Origin: Myxococcales bacterium | GTDB taxonomy: Bacteria; Myxococcota_A; Polyangia; Palsa-1104 | Assembly (NCBI GenBank): GCA_028287105.1 | Contig: JAQBQH010000080.1 | Location: forward strand, 1-37,119 | DNA length: 37,119 bases | Direction of reading: 5' to 3' | In this document: piece by piece, positions 25,074 to 34,494 of the stretch | Layout: every line of letters starts with the position of its first letter | How positions within the stretch are numbered: position 1 is the first letter of the stretch | The notes under the pieces: model-generated | Seen by the model: the letters and a program-made list of their open reading frames with translations, nothing else | The model's database searches: none | Told to the model about the DNA's origin: nothing | Program-made: the position numbers and the translations under genes

Positions 25074-25084
25074 TGTAGTAAACT
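25072..25084. promoter_or_regulatory. Back-to-back putative -10 boxes in a 17-bp divergent gap
   Basis: TACAAT on the minus strand (25077 to 25072) lies 7 nt before ATG 25064 of the transglycosylase. TAAACT on the plus strand (25079-25084, 4 of 6) lies 6 nt before GTG 25091 of the lipoprotein. Neither gene has a Shine-Dalgarno sequence, so both could be leaderless. The gap is too short for a conventional pair of promoters with leaders. Confidence 0.4.
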
Positions 25085-25090
25085 CGGCCG

Positions 25091-25288
25091 GTGAAGCGCG
25101 TTTTGTTCCTCGTCGCCGCTGGGATGGCGCTGGCCGCGTGCAGTGATTCGTTCACGCCGCCGAAGCTGCCCGACCTCTACAAAGATCCATACGACTTCGC
25201 GGTCGTGGTTCCTCCCTTTGGCGACGGCGGCACCGACATGGCCAAGACGACGGCGGCCGACATGGCGCACGGTCCCGATACCGACTAG
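25091..25288 (+). CDS. Small lipoprotein
   Basis: This 65-residue protein begins with GTG and has a clear lipoprotein signal, MKRVLFLVAAGMALAACSDS (lipobox LAAC, Cys17). The mature part is only about 49 residues, acidic and Pro-rich (FTPPKLPDLYKDPYDFAVVV), with a short Asp/Met/Thr tail. There is no domain and the function is unknown. Its stop overlaps the GTG of the methyltransferase by one base, so the two are probably co-translated. The Asp-Met phrases resemble those of the larger lipoprotein at 26550. Confidence 0.8.
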   Translation: MKRVLFLVAAGMALAACSDSFTPPKLPDLYKDPYDFAVVVPPFGDGGTDMAKTTAADMAHGPDTD

Positions 25289-26553
25289 TGGCCCAGGCAC
25301 GGGGGGGACGGGTCCGCGGTCGGGACGACGGCAAACGCAAGCCGAAGGGCAAGAGCCGGGTCAAGCCCGAGCGCAAGGCCGACAGCGACGGCAAAAAGGC
25401 GCCCGCGGCGGCGCTGATCGCGTCGTCCCCGTCGGAGCTGGTCATGTTCGCCGTCGCGGCCCCGGGCGTCGAGGCGGTGCTGGCACGCGAGGTCTCGTCG
25501 CTGGCGGGGGTACACGCGGTCAAGCCGGTCGCCGGCGGCGTCGAGTTCGGCGGTGACGCGGCGGTGATGATGCGCGCCAACCTGTGGCTGCGCACCGCCA
25601 CCCGCGTCCTCGTGCGCGTGGGCAGCTTCGAGGCGCGCGAGTTTTCCAAGATGCGCCATCGCGCGGCGTCGCTGCCGTGGGAGCGCTTCGTCGATCCGTC
25701 GCGCCCGGTGACGCTGTCGGCGGCGCAGTCGGGGAGCCGCCTCTATCACACTGGCGCCATCGCGGAGAACCTGCAGGCCGCGCTCACCGATCGGCTCAAG
25801 GGCGAGGTCACCATCGCCAGCGACGGGCAAAAGGTGCTGGTGCGCGGCGTCGCCGATCGGTGGACCGTCAGCGTCGACAGCTCGGGCGAGCTGCTCCACC
25901 GGCGCGGCTGGCGCCAGGAGATCGCGCACGCGCCCATCCGCGAGACGCTCGCCGCGGCGCTGCTGCTCTTGTGCGGCTGGGATCCGGCGACGGCGCTGGT
26001 CGACCCGATGTGCGGCGCCGGCACGCTGCCGCTCGAGGCGTGCGCCATGGCCATGCGCATCGCGCCCGGGCTCGATCGGCGGTTCGCGTTCGAGGCCTGG
26101 CCCGGACACGACGGGGCCTTGTGGGCGCGGCTGCGCGACGAAGCCAAGGCGGCCCAGCTGCCCGCGCCCCCGGCGGCCATCGTCGGCAGCGACCGCTCCC
26201 CGGCGGCGGTGTCGGCGGCGCAGCACAACGCCGCGCGGGCCGGCCTGGCCGCCCACGTCGAGCTGGTCCACTCGGAGCTCGACGACCTGGCGCCGCCCGC
26301 CGGTCCCGGCACCGTGGTCATGAACCCCCCGTACGGCCGCCGCCTGGGCGACCCGCGCGCGCTGCGCTCCCTGTACGGCTCGATCGGCCGCGCCCTGCGG
26401 GCCCGATTCGCCGGCTGGCGCGCCGCCCTCCTCGTTGCCGATATGCGTCTCGTGGAGGCCGTAGGGGTCCGTGTAGTCGCCGATCACCCCTTGAGCAACG
26501 GTGGCTTACGCGTCCACCTCGTGGAGCTGGATTTGGGTAGAATGAAGACGTGA
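25288..26553 (+). CDS. THUMP-domain RNA/SAM-dependent methyltransferase (RlmL/Trm14-like)
   Basis: This 421-residue enzyme probably methylates a guanine or adenine in rRNA or tRNA. A basic, Lys/Arg-rich N-terminal tail (4-37) is followed by a ferredoxin-like/THUMP region (about 50-200), with LMARANLWLRTATRVLVRVG-type strands and SGELLHRRGWR (about 206-216). It then has a Rossmann methyltransferase with SAM motif VDPMCGAGTLPLEA (238-251), GSDRSPAAV and catalytic NPPYGRR (346-352), the N6/N2-type signature. RlmL N-terminal-half and archaeal Trm14 relatives share this plan. GTG 25288 overlaps the lipoprotein stop and the end overlaps the next start. The exact RNA target cannot be read. Confidence 0.9.
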   Translation: MAQARGGRVRGRDDGKRKPKGKSRVKPERKADSDGKKAPAAALIASSPSELVMFAVAAPGVEAVLAREVSSLAGVHAVKPVAGGVEFGGDAAVMMRANLWLRTATRVLVRVGSFEAREFSKMRHRAASLPWERFVDPSRPVTLSAAQSGSRLYHTGAIAENLQAALTDRLKGEVTIASDGQKVLVRGVADRWTVSVDSSGELLHRRGWRQEIAHAPIRETLAAALLLLCGWDPATALVDPMCGAGTLPLEACAMAMRIAPGLDRRFAFEAWPGHDGALWARLRDEAKAAQLPAPPAAIVGSDRSPAAVSAAQHNAARAGLAAHVELVHSELDDLAPPAGPGTVVMNPPYGRRLGDPRALRSLYGSIGRALRARFAGWRAALLVADMRLVEAVGVRVVADHPLSNGGLRVHLVELDLGRMKT

Positions 26554-28019
26554 ACTACTTAAAAATAGCCTTCGTCTCGACCCTGCTCGCCACCGCGGGC
26601 TGCTCCTTCAACGTCAACGGCTCGACCACCGACGCCACCACCGACGTCGACATGTCCACCGACCCGGACATGCCAACCGCCGACGTCGACATGGTCCTGC
26701 CGACCGACGTCGACATGGCGAACCCGGCGACCGCATGCGTGGCGGGTTCGGTCCAGTGCTCGGCCGGCAGCCTGCAGACCTGCCGCAGCGACGGTAGCGG
26801 ATATGATACGACGACCTGCGCGCTCGGATGCGTTAGCGCCTCTCCGCACTGCGCACAGTTTCAGCCGACCGCGCCGATCACGCGCGACGACTTCAACACC
26901 ACCGGTCTCACCGCCAACGTCGTGATCGCGGGAGGAACGACGTTCGATACCGACACTGGCCAGATCGGCTTCGGCACGGTCGTCCGTGGACCGAACGTGA
27001 CACCGGCGAATCGCGAGGTCATCGCCGGAATCGGCTTCCGCTCCGTCGACATCCCGGGCGGCTCGGCGACGAACCCGCCGGCCAAGATCGGGATCTGGTA
27101 CTTCAACGGCGTCACCTTCCAGGCCAACGCGACGCTCGACCGCGTCATCGGCGCCAACGCAATGGGCCTGGTGTCGGCGACGACGATGGCGATCGATTCG
27201 GCGTTCGACCTGACCTGCGCCGGCAATGTCTTCGTCGCCGCCGGTGCCGGCCCCAATGCGGCCGGCCCTGGTGGTGGAAGGGGCGCGGCAGCGGCAGAGG
27301 CGAAGGGAGTGGGCACCGGCGGCGGCGGCAGCGACCTGAACAACGCGAGCGGCGGCGGTGGCGCCGGCTACGGCGACGCGGGTAACGTCGGCGGCAAAGA
27401 GGCTGCAAACGCCGGAGGCACGGCCGGCGGCACGTACGGCAACGTGTCGTTATCGCCCGTCCTCGGGGGATCCGGTGGCGGCCTCGGCGGCAACGGGACC
27501 GGCGTCGGCGGCGGTGGAGGGGGCGCCATTCAAGCGGTCGCACAAACCAGCCTCACGATCGGCAGCGGCAACATGTCGGCCGGGATCAACGCCTCCGGCT
27601 GCGGCGGCAAGGTGGGCGGCGGCAACAATGGCGGCGGCGGCGGCGGATCCGGAGGCGGCATCTTGCTCGAGTCGCCGACGATTTCGCTCGGACCCATGGC
27701 GACGCTTGCTGCGAATGGTGGGGGCGGTGCCAGCGGCGACAACGCCAACACGACCAACAATGGCCAATCGGGTCAGTTCAGCGGCGCGCGCGCCAATGGT
27801 GGAAACGCGACACCGAAAGGTGGCGCCGGTGGGGCCAGCGTCACGACGACGGGAGATGTCGGCAGCGACGACCCCAAAGCGGGCGCGGGTGCGGGCGGCG
27901 GAGCTGGCCGCATTCGGCTCAACAGCAAGACCGGCGTGGCGACGGTCGACAACAGCGCGGTCATCAGCCCGCGTCCGGCCGACGCCCTGACCACGCAAGG
28001 AACGATCGCCACCAACTGA
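26550..28019 (+). CDS. Large Gly-rich surface lipoprotein with Asp-rich repeats
   Basis: This 489-residue predicted lipoprotein (TAGC, Cys18) starts at GTG 26550 and overlaps the methyltransferase stop. A linker with four DVDM/DPDM phrases (about 31-57) precedes a six-Cys module (63-102, CVAGSVQCSAGSLQTC). The rest is glycine-rich, with alternating stretches such as GGGGGGSGGGILLESP, LAANGGGGASGDN and GAGAGGGAGRIRLNS. This pattern resembles a right-handed parallel beta-helix or adhesin-like fold. The family is common in myxobacterial genomes, but its role is unknown; surface display or adhesion is inferred. Third-position GC is lower in parts of the Gly-rich region than in neighbours. Confidence 0.87.
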   Translation: MNYLKIAFVSTLLATAGCSFNVNGSTTDATTDVDMSTDPDMPTADVDMVLPTDVDMANPATACVAGSVQCSAGSLQTCRSDGSGYDTTTCALGCVSASPHCAQFQPTAPITRDDFNTTGLTANVVIAGGTTFDTDTGQIGFGTVVRGPNVTPANREVIAGIGFRSVDIPGGSATNPPAKIGIWYFNGVTFQANATLDRVIGANAMGLVSATTMAIDSAFDLTCAGNVFVAAGAGPNAAGPGGGRGAAAAEAKGVGTGGGGSDLNNASGGGGAGYGDAGNVGGKEAANAGGTAGGTYGNVSLSPVLGGSGGGLGGNGTGVGGGGGGAIQAVAQTSLTIGSGNMSAGINASGCGGKVGGGNNGGGGGGSGGGILLESPTISLGPMATLAANGGGGASGDNANTTNNGQSGQFSGARANGGNATPKGGAGGASVTTTGDVGSDDPKAGAGAGGGAGRIRLNSKTGVATVDNSAVISPRPADALTTQGTIATN

Positions 28020-28049
28020 GACGATCAGTCGGCGTGCATGTCCCGACGC

Positions 28050-28508
28050 TCAGGGCGTGTTCGGGACGACGGTGACGTGGCCGGTGCGGGGGCACGCGTT
28101 GCCGACGGTGGCGGCGGGCGGGCACTCGACGGCGCGCTCTTCGTACGAGTAGGCGTAGCCGTCGCCGGACGGGGTCAGCACTTCGAGCGCTTCCCAGGTG
28201 CAGCCGTCCGCGAAGTCGTAGCGGCTGGTCAGCGTGACCGTGCGACCGTCGCTGGCGTCATGCGACAAGACGACGTCGCCGCCGTTCCATGCCGAGCCGT
28301 AGACGCACTGCGGGTCCGTCTGGGTCTCGAGCACCAGCCGGTACGAAGCAGCCGCGCTTGCGGTCGCTCTGCAGGGCTCGCGCGTCCCAATCGACGCCGC
28401 GAACAGGCCACCGAGCAACAACGCGCCGCCAGTCAACACGACTGGGCGGGCAACCAACCTCCACGCCGACAGAGTTAACGCACTCCGGAGCACAGGCGGC
28501 AAGGCCAT
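28050..28508 (-). CDS. Small exported or membrane-anchored hypothetical protein
   Basis: This 152-residue protein has an N-terminal hydrophobic segment (about 21-40, ARPVVLTGGALLLGGLFAAS) that acts as a signal or anchor. The extracytoplasmic part has four Cys (EPCRAT, DPQCVYG, DGCTWEA, VECPPA, plus NACPRTG). It also has beta-rich phrases such as VVLSHDASDGRTVTLTSRYD. No family is recognised. ATG 28508 is chosen because GGAGGT lies 6-7 nt upstream, whereas the in-frame GTG at 28514 abuts that site. The gene converges on the Gly-rich lipoprotein gene with a 30-bp gap. Confidence 0.75.
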   Translation of the reverse strand: MALPPVLRSALTLSAWRLVARPVVLTGGALLLGGLFAASIGTREPCRATASAAASYRLVLETQTDPQCVYGSAWNGGDVVLSHDASDGRTVTLTSRYDFADGCTWEALEVLTPSGDGYAYSYEERAVECPPAATVGNACPRTGHVTVVPNTP

Positions 28509-28581
28509 GGACACACCTCCGACAGTTCGATCTTACGCCGTTTTCACGCGGCGTGCCGCCTTCAAATTACAACTGCGCGGA

Positions 28582-29235
28582 TCAAGTGGAGGATTGCCGA
28601 CGCCTCGACTCTTCTAAAATTTGGATCCCGGTAACGAGCGACCAGATCCACGCGCCGAGCACCATCGGCAGGCCGATGATCACGAACGACAGCGGGAAGC
28701 CGATGACCCACAAGAGCAGCTGCACCACACCGACGGCGACTCGCCCCGCGACCAGCGACCCCGAGCCGGGGATGAAGACGTTGAGCACCATGGCCGCGAT
28801 GGCCGTACCGTCGGCGGGCGCGCTCACGTGCGCCAGCTGACCGCGCTGCACCGCCGTCAGCGGCGGGTTGGCCGGCGCGCGCTGCGCGACGTGTCCGGGG
28901 ATGGTGAAGAACAGGTTACCGTCGTCGTCGACGTCGCGAAGGATGACGTCGCGCGCGGCCATGTCCTCGAGCTTGTCGGACACCTCCGCCGTCGGCATGC
29001 GCAGCGCGTGCGCCACCGCCGGTACGTTGAGCGTCACCGACGTCTTGTAGGCGAACTCGAGGAAGCGCACCTCGAAGTCGTCGAGCGGCTTGCCGGCCGC
29101 CCCCACCGGCGACGCGCCACGATTGAAGTCCGCCTCCGCGGCCTTGGTCAGGTCGGCCTGACAGTGCTTGCAACGAACTGCGACCTGTTTGATCTCCTCG
29201 CCGCAGAGCGGGCAAGGCTTGGTGTCGTCGGCCAT
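28582..29235 (-). CDS. Zinc-ribbon membrane protein (winged-helix-like centre, TM2-like end)
   Basis: This 217-residue protein has an N-terminal zinc ribbon (C8-P-L-C11 and C22-K-H-C25). The middle part (about 45-125) has a helix-turn-helix-like pattern (VPAVAHALRMPTAEVSDKLEDM and a wing-like DVDDDGNLFFTI). Two hydrophobic helices follow at about 145-200 (AAMVLNVFIPGSGSLVAGRV, LLLWVIGFPLSFVIIGLPMV). The last part resembles TM2-domain proteins, with the PGSGSLVAG turn. Its function is unknown; the layout suggests a membrane-tethered regulator. ATG 29235 is supported by GGAG 6 nt upstream; an in-frame ATG at 29247 is less likely. It is divergent from the HATPase gene. Confidence 0.82.
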   Translation of the reverse strand: MADDTKPCPLCGEEIKQVAVRCKHCQADLTKAAEADFNRGASPVGAAGKPLDDFEVRFLEFAYKTSVTLNVPAVAHALRMPTAEVSDKLEDMAARDVILRDVDDDGNLFFTIPGHVAQRAPANPPLTAVQRGQLAHVSAPADGTAIAAMVLNVFIPGSGSLVAGRVAVGVVQLLLWVIGFPLSFVIIGLPMVLGAWIWSLVTGIQILEESRRRQSST

Positions 29236-29285
29236 CTTGAGCTCCATGTTGCAAGAAAGCACACGCCAGGCGGGAAAAATTCCGC

Positions 29286-29291
29286 TATGAT
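29286..29291 (+). promoter_or_regulatory. Putative -10 box (TATGAT) for a leaderless GTG start
   Basis: TATGAT (5 of 6 matches) ends 5 nt before GTG 29297, which has no Shine-Dalgarno sequence. An overlapping CATCAT on the minus strand could serve the divergent zinc-ribbon gene. No -35 is visible. Confidence 0.4.
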
Positions 29292-29296
29292 GGGAT

Positions 29297-30331
29297 GTGG
29301 CCCTCTTGTCGACTGACTCGCCCCTGCCCCTGCATGGGCGGGGCGCCGTGGTCACCCGGCATCCCGCCACCATCCGCCGCGTCGCCCAGGCGCTCGGCGC
29401 GGTCGGCATCGGCGTCAACCACGCCCTGTCGACCGACCAGATGCAGAAGGCCAGCGTCGGACAGCTCCGCGTCGTGGTTCTCGACCTCGATGTCGATCCC
29501 GACGCCGATCCCCTCGCCTTGGTACGTCAGGTATCCGAATTCTACCCCGGGGTCCCTGTCGTCGTGTGCGCCGGCGTGCACGCCAAGAAGCGCCTGCTCG
29601 CCACGCTACCGTCGCCCGTCGTGCGCCACATCGTCCCCAAGCTCGGCGGCTGGGTCGACGTGCCATCGGAGCAGCGCAGCTTCGACGGCCCCGACGAACA
29701 GGATCTCGCGGTCGCGCTGCGCCGCGCCTTCGCCGACGAGGCCTCTCCGCTCGGCGCGCAGCCCTACCTCATCCAGGGCTTCTCGACGACCGAGGCGATC
29801 GTCGGCTCCACCGAGGACAAAGAGCGCGCCCTCGAGTCGGTCATGCAGCTGGCGGCGGCGCTCGAGCTCAGCGACGAGAAGAAGCGTCGCATCGAGGTCG
29901 CCACCGAAGAGCTGCTGCTCAACGCCATCTACGACGCCCCGCGCGACGAAGCCGGCGAGGCGACCCACGCCAAGCTCGACCGCCGCAACCCCGTCAAGCT
30001 CGCCGGCGACCAGCAGGTCAAGCTGCGCTACGGCTGCGACGGCAGAAACTTCGTCGTCAGCGTCGCCGACCGCTACGGCGCGCTCGACCGCGGCAGCATC
30101 CAGCGCTCGCTCTCCAAGCTGCTCGATCCGCAGCGCGCGCGCCCGGCGCCTGGCACGAGCGGCGCCGGCCTCGGTCTCATGCTCACCTACGGCGCAGCCA
30201 ATCAGCTCATCGCGCATGCAGTTCCCGGCCGCTTCACCGAGGTCACCGCGGTGATGCACGTCTCGGGATCGAACCGCACCGCGCTCGCCCGCGGCAGCGC
30301 CCTTCACCTGTACCTCGACGGAGCTCTCTGA
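29297..30331 (+). CDS. Receiver-like/HATPase fusion, probable anti-sigma-type kinase
   Basis: This 344-residue cytoplasmic protein has an N-terminal receiver-like domain (about 15-145). Strand VVVLDLDVDPDA (60-71) holds candidate acidic residues D63 and D65, and a Lys lies at 115. The C-terminal part (155-325) is an ATPase of the histidine-kinase/RsbW fold, with N box EELLLNAIYDAP (204-215, N209), a reduced G1 (VADRYGALDR, D258) and G2 GTSGAGLGLML (286-296). No phospho-acceptor histidine region is present, so Ser/Thr kinase activity on a STAS partner is more likely than histidine kinase activity. A STAS-like gene follows 3 nt downstream. GTG 29297 looks leaderless. Confidence 0.8.
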   Translation: MALLSTDSPLPLHGRGAVVTRHPATIRRVAQALGAVGIGVNHALSTDQMQKASVGQLRVVVLDLDVDPDADPLALVRQVSEFYPGVPVVVCAGVHAKKRLLATLPSPVVRHIVPKLGGWVDVPSEQRSFDGPDEQDLAVALRRAFADEASPLGAQPYLIQGFSTTEAIVGSTEDKERALESVMQLAAALELSDEKKRRIEVATEELLLNAIYDAPRDEAGEATHAKLDRRNPVKLAGDQQVKLRYGCDGRNFVVSVADRYGALDRGSIQRSLSKLLDPQRARPAPGTSGAGLGLMLTYGAANQLIAHAVPGRFTEVTAVMHVSGSNRTALARGSALHLYLDGAL

Positions 30332-30334
30332 ACG

Positions 30335-30787
30335 ATGGTCAAGATCGAGATCGGCCCCAGTGACAACGGCGGCCTGCGCGCCTCCGTCGTCGGCAAGATC
30401 GACGAAAACTTCGAAGGGCAAGAGGTACTGAAGCAGGCGCGCCCCGGCCAGCGCGTCACCTTGCGGCTCGACGGCGTGCGCAGCATCTCGTCACTCGGCG
30501 TGCGGGCGCTCGAGCATTTCATGCAGCAGCTCGGCGACCGCGAGGTCGTGCTGGAGGACATCTCGGCGGCCGTCGCCAACCAGGTGACGATGATTCCGAA
30601 CCTGCTCGGGCGCGCCACGGTCACGTCCGCCAAGCTGCCGTTCGTTTGCCCCAGCTGCGGCGTCGAAGAGGCGCGCAGCATTCCGTACGTCCGCGACGCC
30701 GCCACCACCCACGCGCCGGCCTGCTCAGGCTGCGGCGCGAAGATGGACTTCGACGGCTTCTCGGAAGAGTACCTGCCACACGCCTAG
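30335..30787 (+). CDS. STAS-like domain fused to a C-terminal zinc ribbon
   Basis: This 150-residue protein starts with a STAS-like domain (1-98). Strand VTLRLDGVRSISSLGVRALE (41-60) places S52/S53 where STAS antagonists carry their phosphorylated Ser in DS-T/S-G, but the Asp is replaced. The C-terminal 50 residues form a zinc ribbon (C105-P-S-C108 and C130-S-G-C133). It should pair with the HATPase protein encoded 3 nt upstream. A zinc ribbon on a STAS protein is unusual and could bind nucleic acid or another protein. Whether it acts as antagonist, scaffold or adaptor is not decided by the sequence. Confidence 0.8.
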   Translation: MVKIEIGPSDNGGLRASVVGKIDENFEGQEVLKQARPGQRVTLRLDGVRSISSLGVRALEHFMQQLGDREVVLEDISAAVANQVTMIPNLLGRATVTSAKLPFVCPSCGVEEARSIPYVRDAATTHAPACSGCGAKMDFDGFSEEYLPHA

Positions 30788-30812
30788 CCAGCCGGCGCGC
30801 GGCGCTAATAGC

Positions 30813-30836
30813 TGCGGCAAATTACCGCATTTATTT
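30813..30836 (+). terminator. Weak terminator-like hairpin after the STAS/zinc-ribbon gene
   Basis: TGCGG (30813-30817) pairs with CCGCA (30825-30829) around a 7-nt AT-rich loop. It is followed by TTTATTT. The stem is only 5 bp, so efficiency is doubtful. It lies between converging genes. Confidence 0.3.
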
Positions 30837-30845
30837 CCGCGATAA

Positions 30846-31082
30846 CTAAAAGCGAATCGTCCGATAGTCCCCCTTGGGCGCGCGCGCGAGTCGCGGCGCC
30901 ACCACCTTGTCGTACGGCACTGGAGCCGGCCGACCGGACGAGCCGCCGCGCTCCAGCAGCCGCGCGATCTGCTCCTCCACCACCTCACTCATCGAGACTG
31001 ATTCTTTTTCGCAGTAGCGACGGAGATTTTCGTATGTCGCACCACGCACCGAGATCGAACGACGGGTCTGCTTTGTTGCCAC
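30846..31082 (-). CDS. Ribbon-helix-helix (CopG/Arc-like) DNA-binding protein
   Basis: This 78-residue protein has a basic strand RRSISVRG (7-14), followed by two helices ATYENLRRYCEKESV and SMSEVVEEQIARLLER (15-45). That is the ribbon-helix-helix fold that binds DNA as a dimer. The C-terminal tail (46-78, basic and Pro-rich, ending YRTIRF) could be an effector or toxin-binding segment, as in antitoxins, but no toxin gene is adjacent. Start GTG 31082 is chosen because GGGAGG lies 5 nt upstream. Longer in-frame starts lack this. An inverted repeat in its promoter suggests autoregulation. Confidence 0.82.
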   Translation of the reverse strand: MATKQTRRSISVRGATYENLRRYCEKESVSMSEVVEEQIARLLERGGSSGRPAPVPYDKVVAPRLARAPKGDYRTIRF

Positions 31083-31111
31083 GACCACCTCCCAGAGTTT
31101 GACGCGGACGC

Positions 31112-31140
31112 ACAATGATCCTCTGGAATCAGATCGTCAA
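31112..31140 (-). promoter_or_regulatory. Sigma-70-like promoter with an internal inverted repeat
   Basis: On the minus strand TTGACG (31140 to 31135, 5 of 6) and CATTGT (31117 to 31112, 3 of 6) are 17 bp apart, upstream of the RHH gene. TGATCC (31116-31121) and GGAATCA (31125-31131) form an imperfect inverted repeat in the spacer, well placed for a repressor such as the RHH protein itself. Confidence 0.45.
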
Positions 31141-31152
31141 GCCAAAAGCGTG

Positions 31153-33261
<2,109 letters not shown>

Positions 33262-34443
33262 TCAGGGTCTCCGGCCGCGAGTCAGGTGCGCGATGGCGTG
33301 CGTGAGCCCGTCGAGCGACAAGCGGAACATGGGGAACAGTTGGCCGAGGGTCTCGGCGGTGCCGCGCCAGAAGCGCTCCGGCTCCGGATTGAGCCACGCC
33401 GTCTTGCGGAAATGGCGCGCGATGAGGTCCATCCACGCCAGGCCGGGCACGTCGTTGTCGAAGTCTTGTCCGCCCCAGCCGCCGGTCTGCCACAGCTCCG
33501 ACGGGTGCATGAGCGCGTCACCGACGATGATGAGCCGCCAGGTCGCGTCGCGCTCGGCGAGGAGCTGCTGAATCGGAATGCCGTTGCGCAACCAGGTCGT
33601 CGGGTAGACGTGGCCGTAGATGCAATTGTGGAAGTAGAACGTGTCGAGCTTCTTCCATTGCTTGGCGCGCTTGGCCGCGGAGAAGAGGCGCTCGGAGACC
33701 TGGACGTGCGGATCCATCGAGCCGCCGACGTCGAGGAGGAGCAGGACCTTGACGTCGGGGCGCCGCTCGGCGCGCATGACGATCTCCAGCTCGCCGCCAT
33801 TGTTGGCCGTCTTGTCGATCGTCGCTTCGACGTCCAGCTCGGACAGCGCGCCCTCGCGCACGTACGCCCGCAAGCGCCTGAGCGCCAGCTCGATCGAGCG
33901 GACGTCGAGGTTGACGTCGCCGCGCAGCTCGCGAAAGCGATGGGCGCCCGCGCGCGCCATGGCGCTGCGTCCGCCCGGCGGACCCGCACCGACGGTGATG
34001 CCAGTCGGATGCGTGCCGCCGCGCCCGTGCGGCGAGGTCCCTCCGGTGCCGACCCAGCGATTGCCGCCGTCGTGCCGCTCGCGCTGGTCGCGCAGCCGCT
34101 GCTCGAGCCGGCGCCTGGCCTCCTGGAGATCGATCGACTCGAGCAGCTTGCGCTCCTCGTCGGTGAGGTCGCGGCGCGGCGCGTTCTCGGTGAGCCAGTC
34201 GAGCAGCTCCTCCGAGATCTTCAGCGCCTCCAGCTCGATGCCGTGGAAGTAGGACGCGAACGCGGTATCGAAGGCGTCGAGGTCCTGCTCGCGGTGCACG
34301 CACAACGCGCGCGCGACGTCATAGAAGCCGTCGAGCGTGGTCTCGTGGAGATCGCGCGCGAGCGCCTCGCCGACGAGGAGCACCTCCTGCGGCCCAACCT
34401 TCACGCCCCGCTTGCGCAGCTCGTAGAAGAACTCGATGAACAC
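33262..34443 (-). CDS. VWA-domain (CoxE-like) protein
   Basis: This 393-residue protein has an N-terminal helical region, FIEFFYELRKRGVKVGPQEV, that is typical of CoxE-like VWA proteins. A charged linker follows (about 110-165, Gly/Pro/Thr-rich), then a VWA domain (about 230-385). Its metal site reads LLLDVGGSMD (235-244), a DxGxS variant of the usual DxSxS. Such proteins normally work with a MoxR-type AAA ATPase in metal-enzyme maturation, but none is encoded nearby. The GTG start at 34443 follows a TATGCT box by 8 nt and lacks a Shine-Dalgarno sequence. Its stop abuts the S9 peptidase start (TGAATG). Confidence 0.88.
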   Translation of the reverse strand: MFIEFFYELRKRGVKVGPQEVLLVGEALARDLHETTLDGFYDVARALCVHREQDLDAFDTAFASYFHGIELEALKISEELLDWLTENAPRRDLTDEERKLLESIDLQEARRRLEQRLRDQRERHDGGNRWVGTGGTSPHGRGGTHPTGITVGAGPPGGRSAMARAGAHRFRELRGDVNLDVRSIELALRRLRAYVREGALSELDVEATIDKTANNGGELEIVMRAERRPDVKVLLLLDVGGSMDPHVQVSERLFSAAKRAKQWKKLDTFYFHNCIYGHVYPTTWLRNGIPIQQLLAERDATWRLIIVGDALMHPSELWQTGGWGGQDFDNDVPGLAWMDLIARHFRKTAWLNPEPERFWRGTAETLGQLFPMFRLSLDGLTHAIAHLTRGRRP

Positions 34444-34451
34444 GCCGGCGA

Positions 34452-34457
34452 AGCATA
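34452..34457 (-). promoter_or_regulatory. Putative -10 box (TATGCT) for the VWA gene
   Basis: TATGCT on the minus strand (4 of 6) ends 8 nt before GTG 34443. It lies between the upstream terminator and this gene, where a promoter is expected. The spacing predicts a leaderless transcript. Confidence 0.35.
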
Positions 34458-34494
34458 GCGCTATTTCCGCCGCGTGGCGCCGCGAGCCGCCGCC

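Noticed and set aside
22039-25155. Very long version (1038 codons) of the MFS gene
   Set aside because: The extension covers the macro and MltA-like genes in a wrong frame. The true start ATG 23475 overlaps the macro stop by ATGA.
28535-28554. 6-bp stem (ACGCCG/CGGCGT) between two minus-strand genes
   Set aside because: The stem is short and no T-run follows on the minus strand, so it is not called a terminator.
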